Of a DNA stretch of 64,000 nt, positions 1 through 9,503 are shown piece after piece. How positions within the stretch are numbered: the first letter of the stretch is position 1; the number at the start of each line of letters is the position of its first letter. A model generated the notes under the pieces. It was given only the letters and a program-made list of their open reading frames with translations. It was not told the origin of the DNA and did not search any database. Made by a program: the position numbers and the translations under genes. Origin of the DNA: Bolinopsis microptera (Eukaryota > Ctenophora > Tentaculata > Lobata > Bolinopsidae); contig NC_087073.1 in the NCBI RefSeq assembly GCF_026151205.1, positions 5,725,001 through 5,789,000 on the forward strand. Direction: 5' to 3'.

Positions 1-372
1 ATATGGTCAGGATATCCAGAAACATCATCCTGCGGTAATAATACTAGTTTGTATCACGTGACCATCATTGTCATTCCATTCAGTATCGGGGCGAAAGTCA
101 CGATACAGCCGCGCACTCGCCAGCGGCAGGCCTACAATGTGAGGCAAATACTAGTAGCGTTACATAATTTACAAGCGTTACTAGCGTTACTAGCGTTACT
201 AACGCTACTAGCGTTACTAACGCTACTAGCGTTACTAGCATTACAAGTGTTACCAGCCTTGCTAGCGTTACTAGCGTTACTACATACTTATTAGAAGGTA
301 TTTCATTGCAATTCAATAATTCTAAAATCTAATAAAGTAACCAATCAGAAATTTCCTTTCATTTTATTTCAG
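1..372. other. Non-coding lead-in, probably an intron of the GPCR gene
   Basis: No supported exon. The stretch ends in a clear acceptor, TTTTATTTCAG at 362-372, immediately before the open receptor frame. It contains a 9-bp minisatellite, listed separately. Earlier exons of the receptor (signal peptide and N-terminus) would lie left of the window. Confidence 0.6.
151..286. repeat. 9-bp minisatellite (TAGCGTTAC)n
   Basis: About 15 imperfect copies of TAGCGTTAC. Some neighbouring units appear as the reverse complement (TAACGCTAC), so short palindromes such as TAACGCTACTAGCGTTA form within the array. The unit length is a multiple of three, so frames stay open on both strands and translate as Leu-rich or Thr/Leu/Val-rich low-complexity peptides. 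I do not regard these as genes. Confidence 0.9.
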
Positions 373-1949
373 AGACCTGTGTTATCGGAAGTTACGGAGG
401 CTTCCTAAAATGGATTTGTAAAAGTCATATCTTCAAGTGTCACAATTCAAATGCATGGTACAGTGGAATGGAAATAATGGCAATTTCGGGAGGCACAATG
501 AGCGGTGAATTCAACCACAAGTGTGAAAATGACCACCAGTCATATCAGGCATGCGGTTTTCAGGAAAATCAAGTCAAGTCCTACAAAAATGCTATTTGTA
601 ATTGGCGAGTTTATGTCAACGATCACTATCAGGATAAGGTCGAAGCTGAGTTGGTAGAGAAAATTCCAACTCCAAGGATTAGTAATAAAACTGTTGTCTT
701 GCCAAGTGGGGAAGTTACCTTTCGCGACTATATCTGCAATGATAGATGTGACAGAAGGGATTGTGAAGACGAGGCAAATTGCAACGGTCTCACATATGGT
801 CAATACTGTTATCGAGGTGACACTGGGAAAACCACTTACGTAAAACCTGAATACATTTGCACAGGGCACCATGAGCATTTATGTTGTGAAAATGAAAGGG
901 GGATGATGGTACCCCCAGATATTGAACTTGACTATCATGGGTGTATTTATGAGATAATGATGAAGTGCCACCCTAAAATCACATCCGAAATGAATCTATG
1001 CGAGAAACATATAACCGGGAATAGTAATCTTCACTACCCGTTATACAGTGATTATACGGTTCCTATTTTTAACACAACAAGATGCACTCTAACACTATGT
1101 AGTGATATGTCGATAAATGTCGATAAATTCAACTGCACAGACCAGTCCAGGGTTGGTGTGACCTGTGCAATTCATGGCTATATATCGACGGTATCAAAGT
1201 ACACAATCTGCGGAGAAGGAACATTAGCATTTTGTGATGATAGCATCGATACCGCATGTGAACAAGTTTCTCCATCCTGTAGGGTACACAAACACCATCT
1301 ATGTAACGGGGTGGTAGACTGCCACGATCAGAGTGATGAAAGAATCTTAATCTGTTCAGCGAGAACTTTGAAAACTTGTGTTAGGCGAGGTGGAAACGGA
1401 ACCTTTAGTCAACCACTTCCTCTTGCATGGCTAGGAGATGGAATAAAGGATTGCATGGACGGTAACGACGAGAAAGATATTAGGCCGACTTGTGGAGTCG
1501 GTAAAACCAGAAGATATGTGATTAACAATAGCACTTGTGAGAATGTCTTTCTGTGTAGAACTGGAAATCCAGGATTTGTCGAATTTAACAATCTATGTGA
1601 CGGCATTGACACATGCGGAAATGAAAACAGAATCTGCCAAGCGTCTAGAGGCTCGATTGGTGTGATGAAAACGGTTTTTAATTATCACCAAGGACTTAGT
1701 AAACGATTGTCTTACTGCATGGACGGCCTGGAGCAAATTTGGAAACTAACTCGAGGTTGCAGTTCTAAGGAATTCATTTTCCCCGATAGTGCCATTTTTG
1801 GGTTAGAAAAACCATTGATAACTTTACCAAATGACAACATCAATTGCAATCACATGTTTGGCGAGCAATATGTGTACACTAGTTGTATTGGCAGGTGCGT
1901 CAATTCTCCCTGTCCATTAAAAAACATTCCCAAGTATAACTCTTGTCCT
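373..1949 (+). pseudogene. LDLa-rich GPCR, extracellular part (5' portion, interrupted by a LINE)
   Basis: A long open frame, codons in register with 375-377, runs from the acceptor at 372 to the codons for SCP at 1941-1949. There the host sequence stops and LINE sequence begins. The translated region is cysteine-rich with several LDL-receptor class A modules: ICNDRCDRRDCEDEANC near 730-780, LCNGVVDCHDQSDE near 1300-1340, GDGIKDCMDGNDE near 1435-1470 and LCDGIDTCGNENRIC near 1590-1640. The Asp/Glu residues of the usual calcium-binding SDE motif are kept in the second. The expected role is the ligand-binding ectodomain of a cell-surface receptor of the GRL101/relaxin-receptor-like type. I see no leucine-rich repeats. 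The same gene resumes at 4943 on the same strand. The first in-frame Met is at 468, but the frame is open upstream to the splice acceptor, so 468 is not the true start. The LINE insertion makes this copy non-functional as read. Confidence 0.8.
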
Positions 1950-4942
1950 AGTAGTAGTAGTAGTAAACCCGCGATGGGGTGGCATGTGCCTCAATAAAAA
2001 TATTACAATCATTTATTATTATATCAATTTAGCGTTAAATATTTCAAAAATATCAATAACGTATGGTTGATCCTTCACACTTGGTAAAATATATAAAAAT
2101 AAAGTTAATCTACACTAAAGAATAAATAATCTATATTAAATAAATCAACAATATTAACTCCCCATCTTCATGTAGTCATTTATCAAAGCGGTAGAAATCC
2201 AAATAATTTTATTACGCGGCGCGCAAGGAATTTCGTTTTAAAAAAATGTGTAGGCAAGATAAGCCTAAGTGTGGCAGTGAAAATTGAAAAATAAGTTGCA
2301 GAATAAATTGCAGTGACTGACTGTCAAATGCATTATCGCAGTTCATTTATTTGACTGCACTAACGTTTAGGATTCTTACAGCTGTTATATTTTGCTAATA
2401 TTTTGTTTAAAAGTTGTAAAGGACAAAGTTCTTGTCCGTCCACGAAAGGTTTTCTAGGTCAAGTTTTTGTTTGTCCTGTAAGTAACGTACAATGTTGTCC
2501 TTGTATGAATTAATAAACTTATCTTGTAACTTAGGTACGTTGAAGGGAAGGATTTTATTTATTTCGTTTATCGTGTTGTTATATAATCGTGGTCCTACGT
2601 TAGAGATGCTATAATCGGTGATCCGTAATCTGTTGAACTTAATTTCAAAATACTTTGGATTTCTCCTTTCCGTTTGTCTAAGCAGTGATTTTTCAAATAT
2701 ACTACAGATACTCGATGGTGCTACTCCCATATAAACCTTGTGCATCAAAGTTAGACAGCTTTTAGCAATGAGATTAGGAAGAGCTAAAATTCCTATTTTG
2801 TTGAAGATGGATTTTGTGTGAGATGGTAGTTTACGTTTTTCTTTGTCGTAAAAATAGTTATGATATTCTGAATCAGTGGCGCGAATAGCTTTCTTTTGAG
2901 CAGAGAATAAAGACTGAATGGAATTTAAAGATTTAGTACCCCAAACAGTAGCGCAGTAATACAGGTGAGATTGAATTAAACTATTGTATAGCATTTTTTG
3001 AGCTTTATTCGGAATGGAACTTTTAAGTTTCATCATTACGCCTGCATTTCTGGATATTTTAGTCTTTAACTGTTTAATGTGCTGGCTCCAGCTAAGTTTT
3101 GAGTCAATAATGACACCTAAAAATCGTTCATGTTCACTTTTCACTAGTCGCTGTCCTTCTATACTAATATTTATATCCTCTGGTAATCTGTTAGTGAATA
3201 TCATGTATTTAGTTTTTCCTACATTAAGTTTAAGACCGTTGTTTTTAACCCATGTCTGTACAGTATTTAAAACTCTGTTTGCACGCATGTTCAGTTCAGT
3301 GTACGTGTCGGCAGAAACGATGATGTTTGCATCATCAGCGAAGAAAATATAATGGGCTATATCGCTTACATTTGCAAGGTCGTTTATGTAAATAATGAAC
3401 AATATAGGACCAAGAATGGACCCTTGAGGAACTCCATGTTCCAATCCCATTTTTTCTGAACTGCGACCGTTGACGTGAACATACTGTTTCCGGTTAGTTA
3501 GATAAGACTCAAACCAGGATAAGCTAAGGCCTCTTACACCAATAGTGCTCCAGTTTATGTAGCAGTATCTCACTGTCTACTAGGTCAAACGCCTTGGAGA
3601 AGTCAAGAAGCAGTAATGCTGACACTTGCTTCCTTTCTAGAGCTTTATGTAAGTTAAACTGAGCTTCAAGCAACGCATGTTCACAACTGTGACCCGATCT
3701 AAAACCAAATTGCGACGCATATAGAATATTACGTGATTTTAGGTGCTTTACTAAACGTGCATGCATTATTTTTTCGAATATCTTTGAGAAGCAGGACAAA
3801 AGTGAGATTGGTCTGTAGTTTGTAATTTCGCTGCGCGATCCTCCTTTATGGAGTGGGATAACCTTAGCAAGTTTGAGCTTTTCGGGGAATACTCCTTCGT
3901 GAAGGGAGTGTGAGATCAGGTGATTAACTACTGGAGACAGCACATTGCAAACCTTTTTAAGAGGCTGTATATTCATATCTGAAGTCGATTTGTTCTTAAG
4001 ATCATGTATGATTTCAGCAATTTCGGAGGGCGAGGAGTCCTCCAGCTCCATATCAAAATCACATCGACTAGATTGGGGAAGAGAATGTCCTACTGATCCT
4101 GCACCGCGAACCAGATTGTTTTCGCTCTTTAGGTTCTCAGCTATATTAGTAAAATAATCATTAAAACTGTCAGCTATATCTTGTGAGTCGGTTATAACTC
4201 TATTTTTATAGTTAATCTTACTTATTTTTATTTTTTCTTTTGATTTCTTGTTTAATATTTGATTAATCATTTGCCATTGTAATTTGCTATTGCTCGCATG
4301 CTTTTTAAAATATGATGCGTAATACTTCTTTTTCGCAATATCTACTTGTTTTTCAACAAACTTTTTCATATGCTTATAAGTTTTTTCATTTTTTTCAGTA
4401 GGCTCTTTAACAAAGGATTTATATAGTTGGTTCTTTCGATTGCATGCACATTGAAGCCAATCTAATATCCACGGTTTAGAGTTTTTTCTGTGGTTTGATT
4501 TTTTCTTTTTAACTGGAAAACACTCATTATAGACTTCTTCATATTTAGTGTGAAAAGCTTCAAATTTTGTATTTGTCCCGTCAACGTTGTGTAAAAAATT
4601 CCAATCAATAGACGCTATTTTCTCCTCAAAACGAGCGATTTTCTCTTCATTTATTACTCGGTTTGATGATTCACAAGTTTCATTTTTCAATTTATTTCCT
4701 ATTCTATTAGTGTCGAGAAGTATGCCGGTAAATGTGGCAAGGTGATCAGATAGCGATTCAGTTATAATGCCTGACTTTGTTATAGCATGGCATTGGTTTA
4801 CGAAAATGTGATCAATAAGTGTAGCACTGTGACAAGTAATACGAGTTGGTCGTGATATCGTTGGTGCGAATCCATACTCTGCAAAAATATCAACATATTT
4901 AGTAGTATGGTCATTTACGCCGTATTCTAATAGATTAATATT
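1950..4942 (-). mobile_element. 5'-truncated non-LTR retrotransposon (LINE) inserted in a GPCR exon
   Basis: The element is antisense to the receptor gene. Its 3' end lies at the left: a non-coding tail of about 450 bp follows the ORF stop at 2407 and ends in an (ACT)n microsatellite (1950-1964 on the + strand). Its 5' end is truncated inside the endonuclease domain near 4942, as is usual for LINEs. The boundaries are placed where the receptor reading frame breaks (after SCP, 1949) and resumes (GQYRNR, 4943). I see no obvious target-site duplication at these boundaries, which may mean a target deletion or a junction placed a few bases off. Protein content (endonuclease C-terminus, reverse transcriptase with FADD) suggests a CR1/Jockey-type clade, but the clade is a guess. 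Confidence 0.85.
2407..4942 (-). pseudogene. LINE endonuclease C-terminus plus reverse transcriptase, frameshifted
   Basis: Reading on the minus strand from 4942, the C-terminal part of an AP-like endonuclease is visible (PTRITCHSATLIDHIF, then GIITESLSDHLATF). The RT follows with NYRPISLLSCFSKIFEKI, QFGFRSGHSCEHAL and the catalytic motif-A segment DFSKAFD. Near 3557 a single extra T in TATTGG shifts the frame. The protein continues in the second frame with GLSLSWFESYLTNRKQ, HGVPQGSILGPILF and the catalytic box FFADDANI (FADD instead of the common YADD). After the RT comes the usual C-terminal region (HTKSIFNKIGILAL) and a stop at 2407. The element is therefore 5'-truncated and carries one frameshift, but otherwise shows little decay, which suggests a fairly recent insertion. 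It would have encoded the enzyme for target-primed reverse transcription. Confidence 0.88.
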
Positions 4943-6487
4943 GGTCAGTATCGAAACAGAGCAGGAACTATAGTCAACAACGAGTACCTCACATTTGCTA
5001 TGAAATCGAAAGGGGAAAACAGCAGCGTGTACATAAACAATATCTTTGTTTGTGACAATGGAATAAGATGCGTCTCTTATTTAGAGGTGTGCGATCTAGT
5101 GGATGATTGTGGGGATGGGTCAGATGAAGCACGCTGCACTAATCATTTCAAGTGTAACTCTTCTGGACATTACATACCGAGAACAAGTAAATGCGATGGT
5201 AAGATTGATTGCTTAGATTCATCAGACGAGTGTAATGATGATTGTTCAAAAGAAATACTTGATGGATTTGCACTGAAGGGCCTCTCTTGGACAATCGGTC
5301 TTTTGGCAATTATGGCAAACCTCATAATAATCATTGTCAGCATCTTATCATTCAAGAAGTGTAGAACCACTGTTGCTCTGACAAATAAATCATTAGTCAT
5401 CATGATAAGTATAGGTGATCTCCTAATTGGATCATATCTCTTAGCAGTATCTTTGTTCGATGAAGTAGTCCATGGTGAGGAGTACTGTAAGGACCAGACT
5501 ACTTGGCTTTCAAGCAGCGAATGCTCTATACTCGGTGTCACAAGCACCATTGGGTCTCATCTTTCCCTGTAGGCAATGACTGTGTTAAGTTTGACGAGGG
5601 TTCATGGCATCTGGAACTCAATGAGAATTCCAGGAGGGGTTTCTATAAAAAATGTTGCCAAAGTTGTCGCTGTAAACGTAATCATTCTTGTCTTATCAGC
5701 TACAGTAGCATGCATTCCTATAATGAAATATTTTGACGATTTCTTTGTCAATGGAATAAGATATGACAATGAACTGAAGCTTTTTAGGGGCCTGGTTAGC
5801 AAAGAGACTCACACAAAAGTATTCAAAGAACACTTCGAACGTATGGATGATAGGATTTTGAGTTGGGATACAATAGATGGGATGGTTTCTGATATGTTCT
5901 CCCATGATACTCCGGCAGAGGATTTCACAAAAACTCAAACAAAAGTACGATTCTACGGGAACGATGGAGTTTGCTTATTCAAATACTTTATACGGAGATC
6001 AGATCCAAAACAGGCGTTCGTATGGGGTATTCTTATATTGGACTTCATTTGTTTTGTGGTGATATCGATTTGTTACATCATTATCAGCATACTATCTACC
6101 CGATCTTCAAATAATGTGACCTCCGGAAGAAACGATAAACAGACTCGTCAAAGAAACAGGCGAATGAACCAACGGATTTCTTTCATAATCATAACAGACT
6201 TTCTCTGCTGGATTCCATTTATCATTATCTGTATGTTTCATTATCTAGAGATCCTTGATGCTACCCCATGGTATTCAGTCTTCTCGATGGTGATTCTACC
6301 CATCAACTCTGTGATTAACCCCCTCCTCTACAACGATATTTTCAAAGCAAAAGTTAGGGTGGTACTATCCCGGACTAACACTAGAATACTTGAGATTACT
6401 GCGAGCTTCCGCTCTCTATCAGGAATGGCTACACCGCAAGAGAACATCGAAATGCACGAGATCTCTCAATTAACAGCTGAACTTTAG
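4943..6487 (+). pseudogene. LDLa-rich GPCR, membrane part (3' portion, with an in-frame TAG)
   Basis: The receptor frame resumes at GQYRNRAGTIVNNEYLTFAM. Two LDLa modules follow (CDLVDDCGDGSDEARC near 5088-5138, and CDGKIDCLDSSDEC near 5190-5234). Then comes a seven-helix domain: TM1 from LSWTIGLLAIMANLIIIIV (about 5285), TM2 around VIMISIGDLLIGSYLL, TM3 around 5530-5610, a long second extracellular loop, TM5 near 6020-6095, TM6 near 6175-6245 and TM7 with NPLLY (6319-6333), matching NPxxY. The DRY position reads TRV. A TAG at 5570-5572 interrupts TM3 between SHLSL and AMTVLSL. The residues on either side align as one uninterrupted helix, so it replaces one sense codon and is not a splice junction. 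The frame then runs to a TAG at 6485-6487. Expected role: a plasma-membrane receptor of the GRL101-like family. With the LINE and the stop, this copy is a pseudogene or a damaged allele. Confidence 0.85.
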
Positions 6488-6633
6488 GAGAATATAATTG
6501 TCATTTGCTTTTCGTATTATGGCCGACTCATTGAATGATGAAATTTAGCTGTGTTGACGTGTTGTATTCAAATGTAATTAATACTGAAATTGTTGAGTTG
6601 ATAGAATTTAAATAAGAAATTAGGGGAATTAGA
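6488..6633. other. Receptor 3' flank
   Basis: AT-rich sequence after the receptor stop codon and before the SINE. I see no canonical AATAAA on the plus strand here. Confidence 0.5.
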
Positions 6634-7048
6634 AATGGCTATGTGGCGCAGTTCGTTAGTCAGCTTGCTTGTGAAATGCCTTGCATTCACAGGGTCCCAG
6701 GTTCGATTCCCGTCTGTGCCGCTAGCCATGGGGTGAGTGTCGTTGACGCTCTGCTAAGGGTTCCGTTGGACCTATGCAGCCCCCCGGTCTACTCAGCCGA
6801 ATGCTCGAGAAATCGTGTGTGAGGGTTAAATGAGGAGCTGTACATGATCAATACAGCGAAGCTTCGGGCGAAGAAAGTGTGGTATAATACCTTAACCGTC
6901 GCTGGCGTTAGACTTGATCCTTCGGTTTCCTGTAAGTGCCGGTTACATGCCGTGACTATAAAGCCATGGTTGTCCGAAGTAAAGCATAAGGGTGGTCATT
7001 TCAGTTGATGGCCCTGCTGCAGCGCAGCTAAAGCATCACATAAGTAAG
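6634..7048 (+). mobile_element. tRNA-derived SINE
   Basis: The head resembles a tRNA gene. There is an A-box-like TGGCGCAGTTCG at 6643-6654 and a perfect B box, GGTTCGATTCC, at 6700-6710, the two internal promoter elements of RNA polymerase III. The tRNA-like part ends near GTGCCGC (about 6716-6722). A body of about 320 bp without tRNA similarity follows, ending near AAGTAAGTAAC. The anticodon arm does not fold as a normal 5-bp stem with a 7-base loop (GTGAA and TTCAC enclose ten bases), so I call a SINE and not a functional tRNA gene. It has no protein-coding content and would have depended on a partner LINE. Both edges are approximate because no clean target-site duplication was found. Confidence 0.75.
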
Positions 7049-7596
7049 TAACTAGAACGAACACCGATGCAAGTACTTCTAAGAAGAATATCGATATTTG
7101 AAATATCGTTCAAGAATGGGAAAATTCAATCGACCGATTTCATTATCGGTGTCATTTGGGAACGGTTATGTATATACATTTTACTTCTTCAATTTTTGAT
7201 GCAATTTTACATTATTCTGTACTTATCATTTAATATCACTATACTGTAACAGTGCTGGTGCGTATTTTATGCAAATTTCTTTAAAATATTCACAGAGTTA
7301 TTTCTTATTCCTGTAATTTTTAACATCGAATTGGAATAATTAAATATGTTGAACAACAAATAAACCAGCTGAACGACTTCTGATGAGTCTAAATGAACGA
7401 AAAATAGTAAGAGGGTATTATAGTAAAGGAGGTATGTATAATAATGGCAGACGGTCGTGCTTGCCAGCATTGTGATTGAGCTTTGATCTTGCTTGTTTAA
7501 TTAAAACTAATGGGCACGTTTGCCAGTGCCCAAGATATCATATCGGATCAGTTTACATCAGTCAACTTCCAAATATAATGTCTCCACGTTATTCAG
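7049..7596. other. Non-coding spacer
   Basis: AT-rich DNA between the SINE and the decamer satellite. Short open frames exist on both strands but none resembles a known protein. I see nothing else in it. Confidence 0.5.
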
Positions 7597-8769
7597 GCTA
7601 TAGTATAGCCTAGTATAGCCTAGTATAGTCTCGTATAGCCGAGCGTATAGCCTAGTATAGCCTAGTATAGCCTAGTACTCTAGTATAGCCTAGTATAGCC
7701 TAGTATAGCCTAGTACTCTAGTACTCTAGTATAGCCTAGTACAGCCTAGTATAGCCTAGTATAGCCTAGTATAGCCTAGTATGACCTAGTATAGCCTATT
7801 ATAGCCTAGTATAGCCTAATATGACCTAGTATAGCCTAGTATAGCCTAGCATAGCCAAGTATAGCCTAGTATAGCCTAGTATAACCTAGTATAGCCAAGT
7901 ATGACCTAGTATAGCCTAGTATAGCCTAGTATAGCCTAGTATAGCCTAGTATGACCTAGTATAGCCTAGTATAGCCTAGTATAGCCTAGTATAGCCTAGT
8001 ATAGCCTAGTATAGCCTAGTATGACCTAGTATAGCCTAGTATAGCCTAGTATAGCCTAGTATAGCCAAGTATAGCCTAGTATGACCTAGTATAGTCTAGT
8101 ATAGAATAGTATAGCCTAGTATAGCCTAGTATATCCTAGTATAGCCTAGTATGACCTAGTATAGCCTAGTATAGCCTAGTATAGCCTAGTATAGCCAAGT
8201 ATAGCCTAGTATGACCTAGTATATCCTAGTATAGCCTAGTATAGAATAGTATAGCCTAGTATAGCCTAGTATAGCCTAGTATAGCCTAGTATAGCCTAGT
8301 ATAGAATAGTATAGCCTAGTATAGCCTAGTATAGAATAGTATAGCCTAGTATAGCCTACTATGACCTAGTATAGCCTAGTATAGAATAGTATAGCCTAGT
8401 ATAGAATAGTATAGAATAGTATAGCCTAGTATAGCCTAGTATAGCCTAGTATAGCCTAGTATGACCTAGTATAGCCTAGTATAGAATAGTATTGCCTAGT
8501 ATAGAATAGTATAGCCTAGTATAGCCTAGTATAGAATAGTATAGCCTAGTATAGCCTAGTATAGAATAGTATAGCCTAGTATAAAATAGTATAGCCTAGT
8601 ATAGCCTAGTATAGCTTAGTATAGCCTAGTATAGAATAGTATAGTCTAGTATAGCCTAGTATAGCCTAGTATAGAATAGTACAGCCTAGTAATCTAGTAT
8701 AGCCTAGTATAGCCTAGTACTCTAGTATAGCTTAGTATAGCCTAGTACTCTAGTATAGCCTAGTATAGC
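7597..8769. repeat. Decamer satellite (TAGTATAGCC)n
   Basis: About 117 copies of TAGTATAGCC. From about 7860 to 8690 the 10-bp register is kept with no insertion or deletion, while the units vary by substitution. The main variants are TAGTATGACC, TAGTATAGAA and TAGTATAGCCA-type units. At both edges, shorter units with TACTC break the register. TATGACC variants recur at 7901, 7951, 8021, 8081, 8151 and 8211, spacings of 50-70 bp, which suggests a higher-order unit of six or seven decamers. Confidence 0.95.
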
Positions 8770-9270
8770 AACGTCACGGGATCATGTGCAGCACTCAGCA
8801 GCGCACTATTCACAACGATTCCTCCTGCACTCTTTGTAGACTGTTATAGTCAGTAAGTTAGCAGTAGTGTTACACTTACACTTACCACAATGTGCACTAC
8901 ACCCCACTTGCTGCATGTTATGGCTACTAACTGTCGTGTCATATTATACACGTGTTAATGTTATAGGGCGATGAGGAGTATTCTGTGATACAAACTTGGG
9001 CGGGGCCGTTTTAATCCCGATATTATAGGACTGAGCAAATAGTTCGTGGATTTTTAATTTCTGAGTGCACGAAAGCGTGTGATATATTTTTACACCTTCT
9101 GTAAAATTGTAAAACTGCAACTTTGACCAAATAAAACAAGATAATTTTGGAATAAATCATAACTAATCCATCTTACCTACATACAAATATTATTACATAG
9201 ATACAAAATTAAAACTAACGTACGCCATCCTGCATAGTATGTACACACTGTATAATAAAATAAAATAGGG
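8770..9270. other. Non-coding spacer
   Basis: Sequence between two tandem arrays. There is no coding signal and nothing else that I can support. Confidence 0.5.
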
Positions 9271-9503
9271 TACCAAGACAATAGAGTCAGGTATAGTAGG
9301 CAGGGACAAACGCCAGAACCAAGACATTAGAGTCAGGTATAGTAGGCAGGGACAAACGCTAGAACCAAGACAATAGAGTCAGGTATAGTAGGCAGGGACA
9401 AACGCCAGAACCAAGACATTAGAGTCAGGTATAGTAGGCAGGGACAAACGCTAGAACCAAGACAATAGAGCCATAGTCAGGTATAGTAGGCAGGGACAGA
9501 GCC
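9271..9503. repeat. 46-bp minisatellite, five copies
   Basis: Units begin with ACCAAGACA at 9272, 9318, 9364, 9410 and about 9456, an exact period of 46. Copies alternate between ACAATAGAG / CGCCAG and ACATTAGAG / CGCTAG types, implying a 92-bp higher-order unit. The last copy carries a 4-bp insertion (CCAT) and a diverged end. Confidence 0.93.

Noticed and set aside
1950-4942. The LINE being a normal intron of the receptor gene
   Set aside because: The junctions, AGTAGT on the left and TATT on the right, are not GT-AG on the plus strand, and the frame is broken exactly at the LINE ends.
5000-5572. A separate short secreted LDLa protein ending at the TAG
   Set aside because: The frame continues unchanged after the TAG with the rest of TM3 and TM4-TM7, so it is part of one receptor.
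6636-6722. Functional tRNA gene
   Set aside because: The A and B boxes are good, but the anticodon arm does not fold normally and the sequence continues into a long SINE body.
7597-8769. CRISPR array
   Set aside because: It is a head-to-tail tandem repeat with no unique spacers, in an animal genome. The same applies to the other arrays, including 53385-54177 and 59761-63113.
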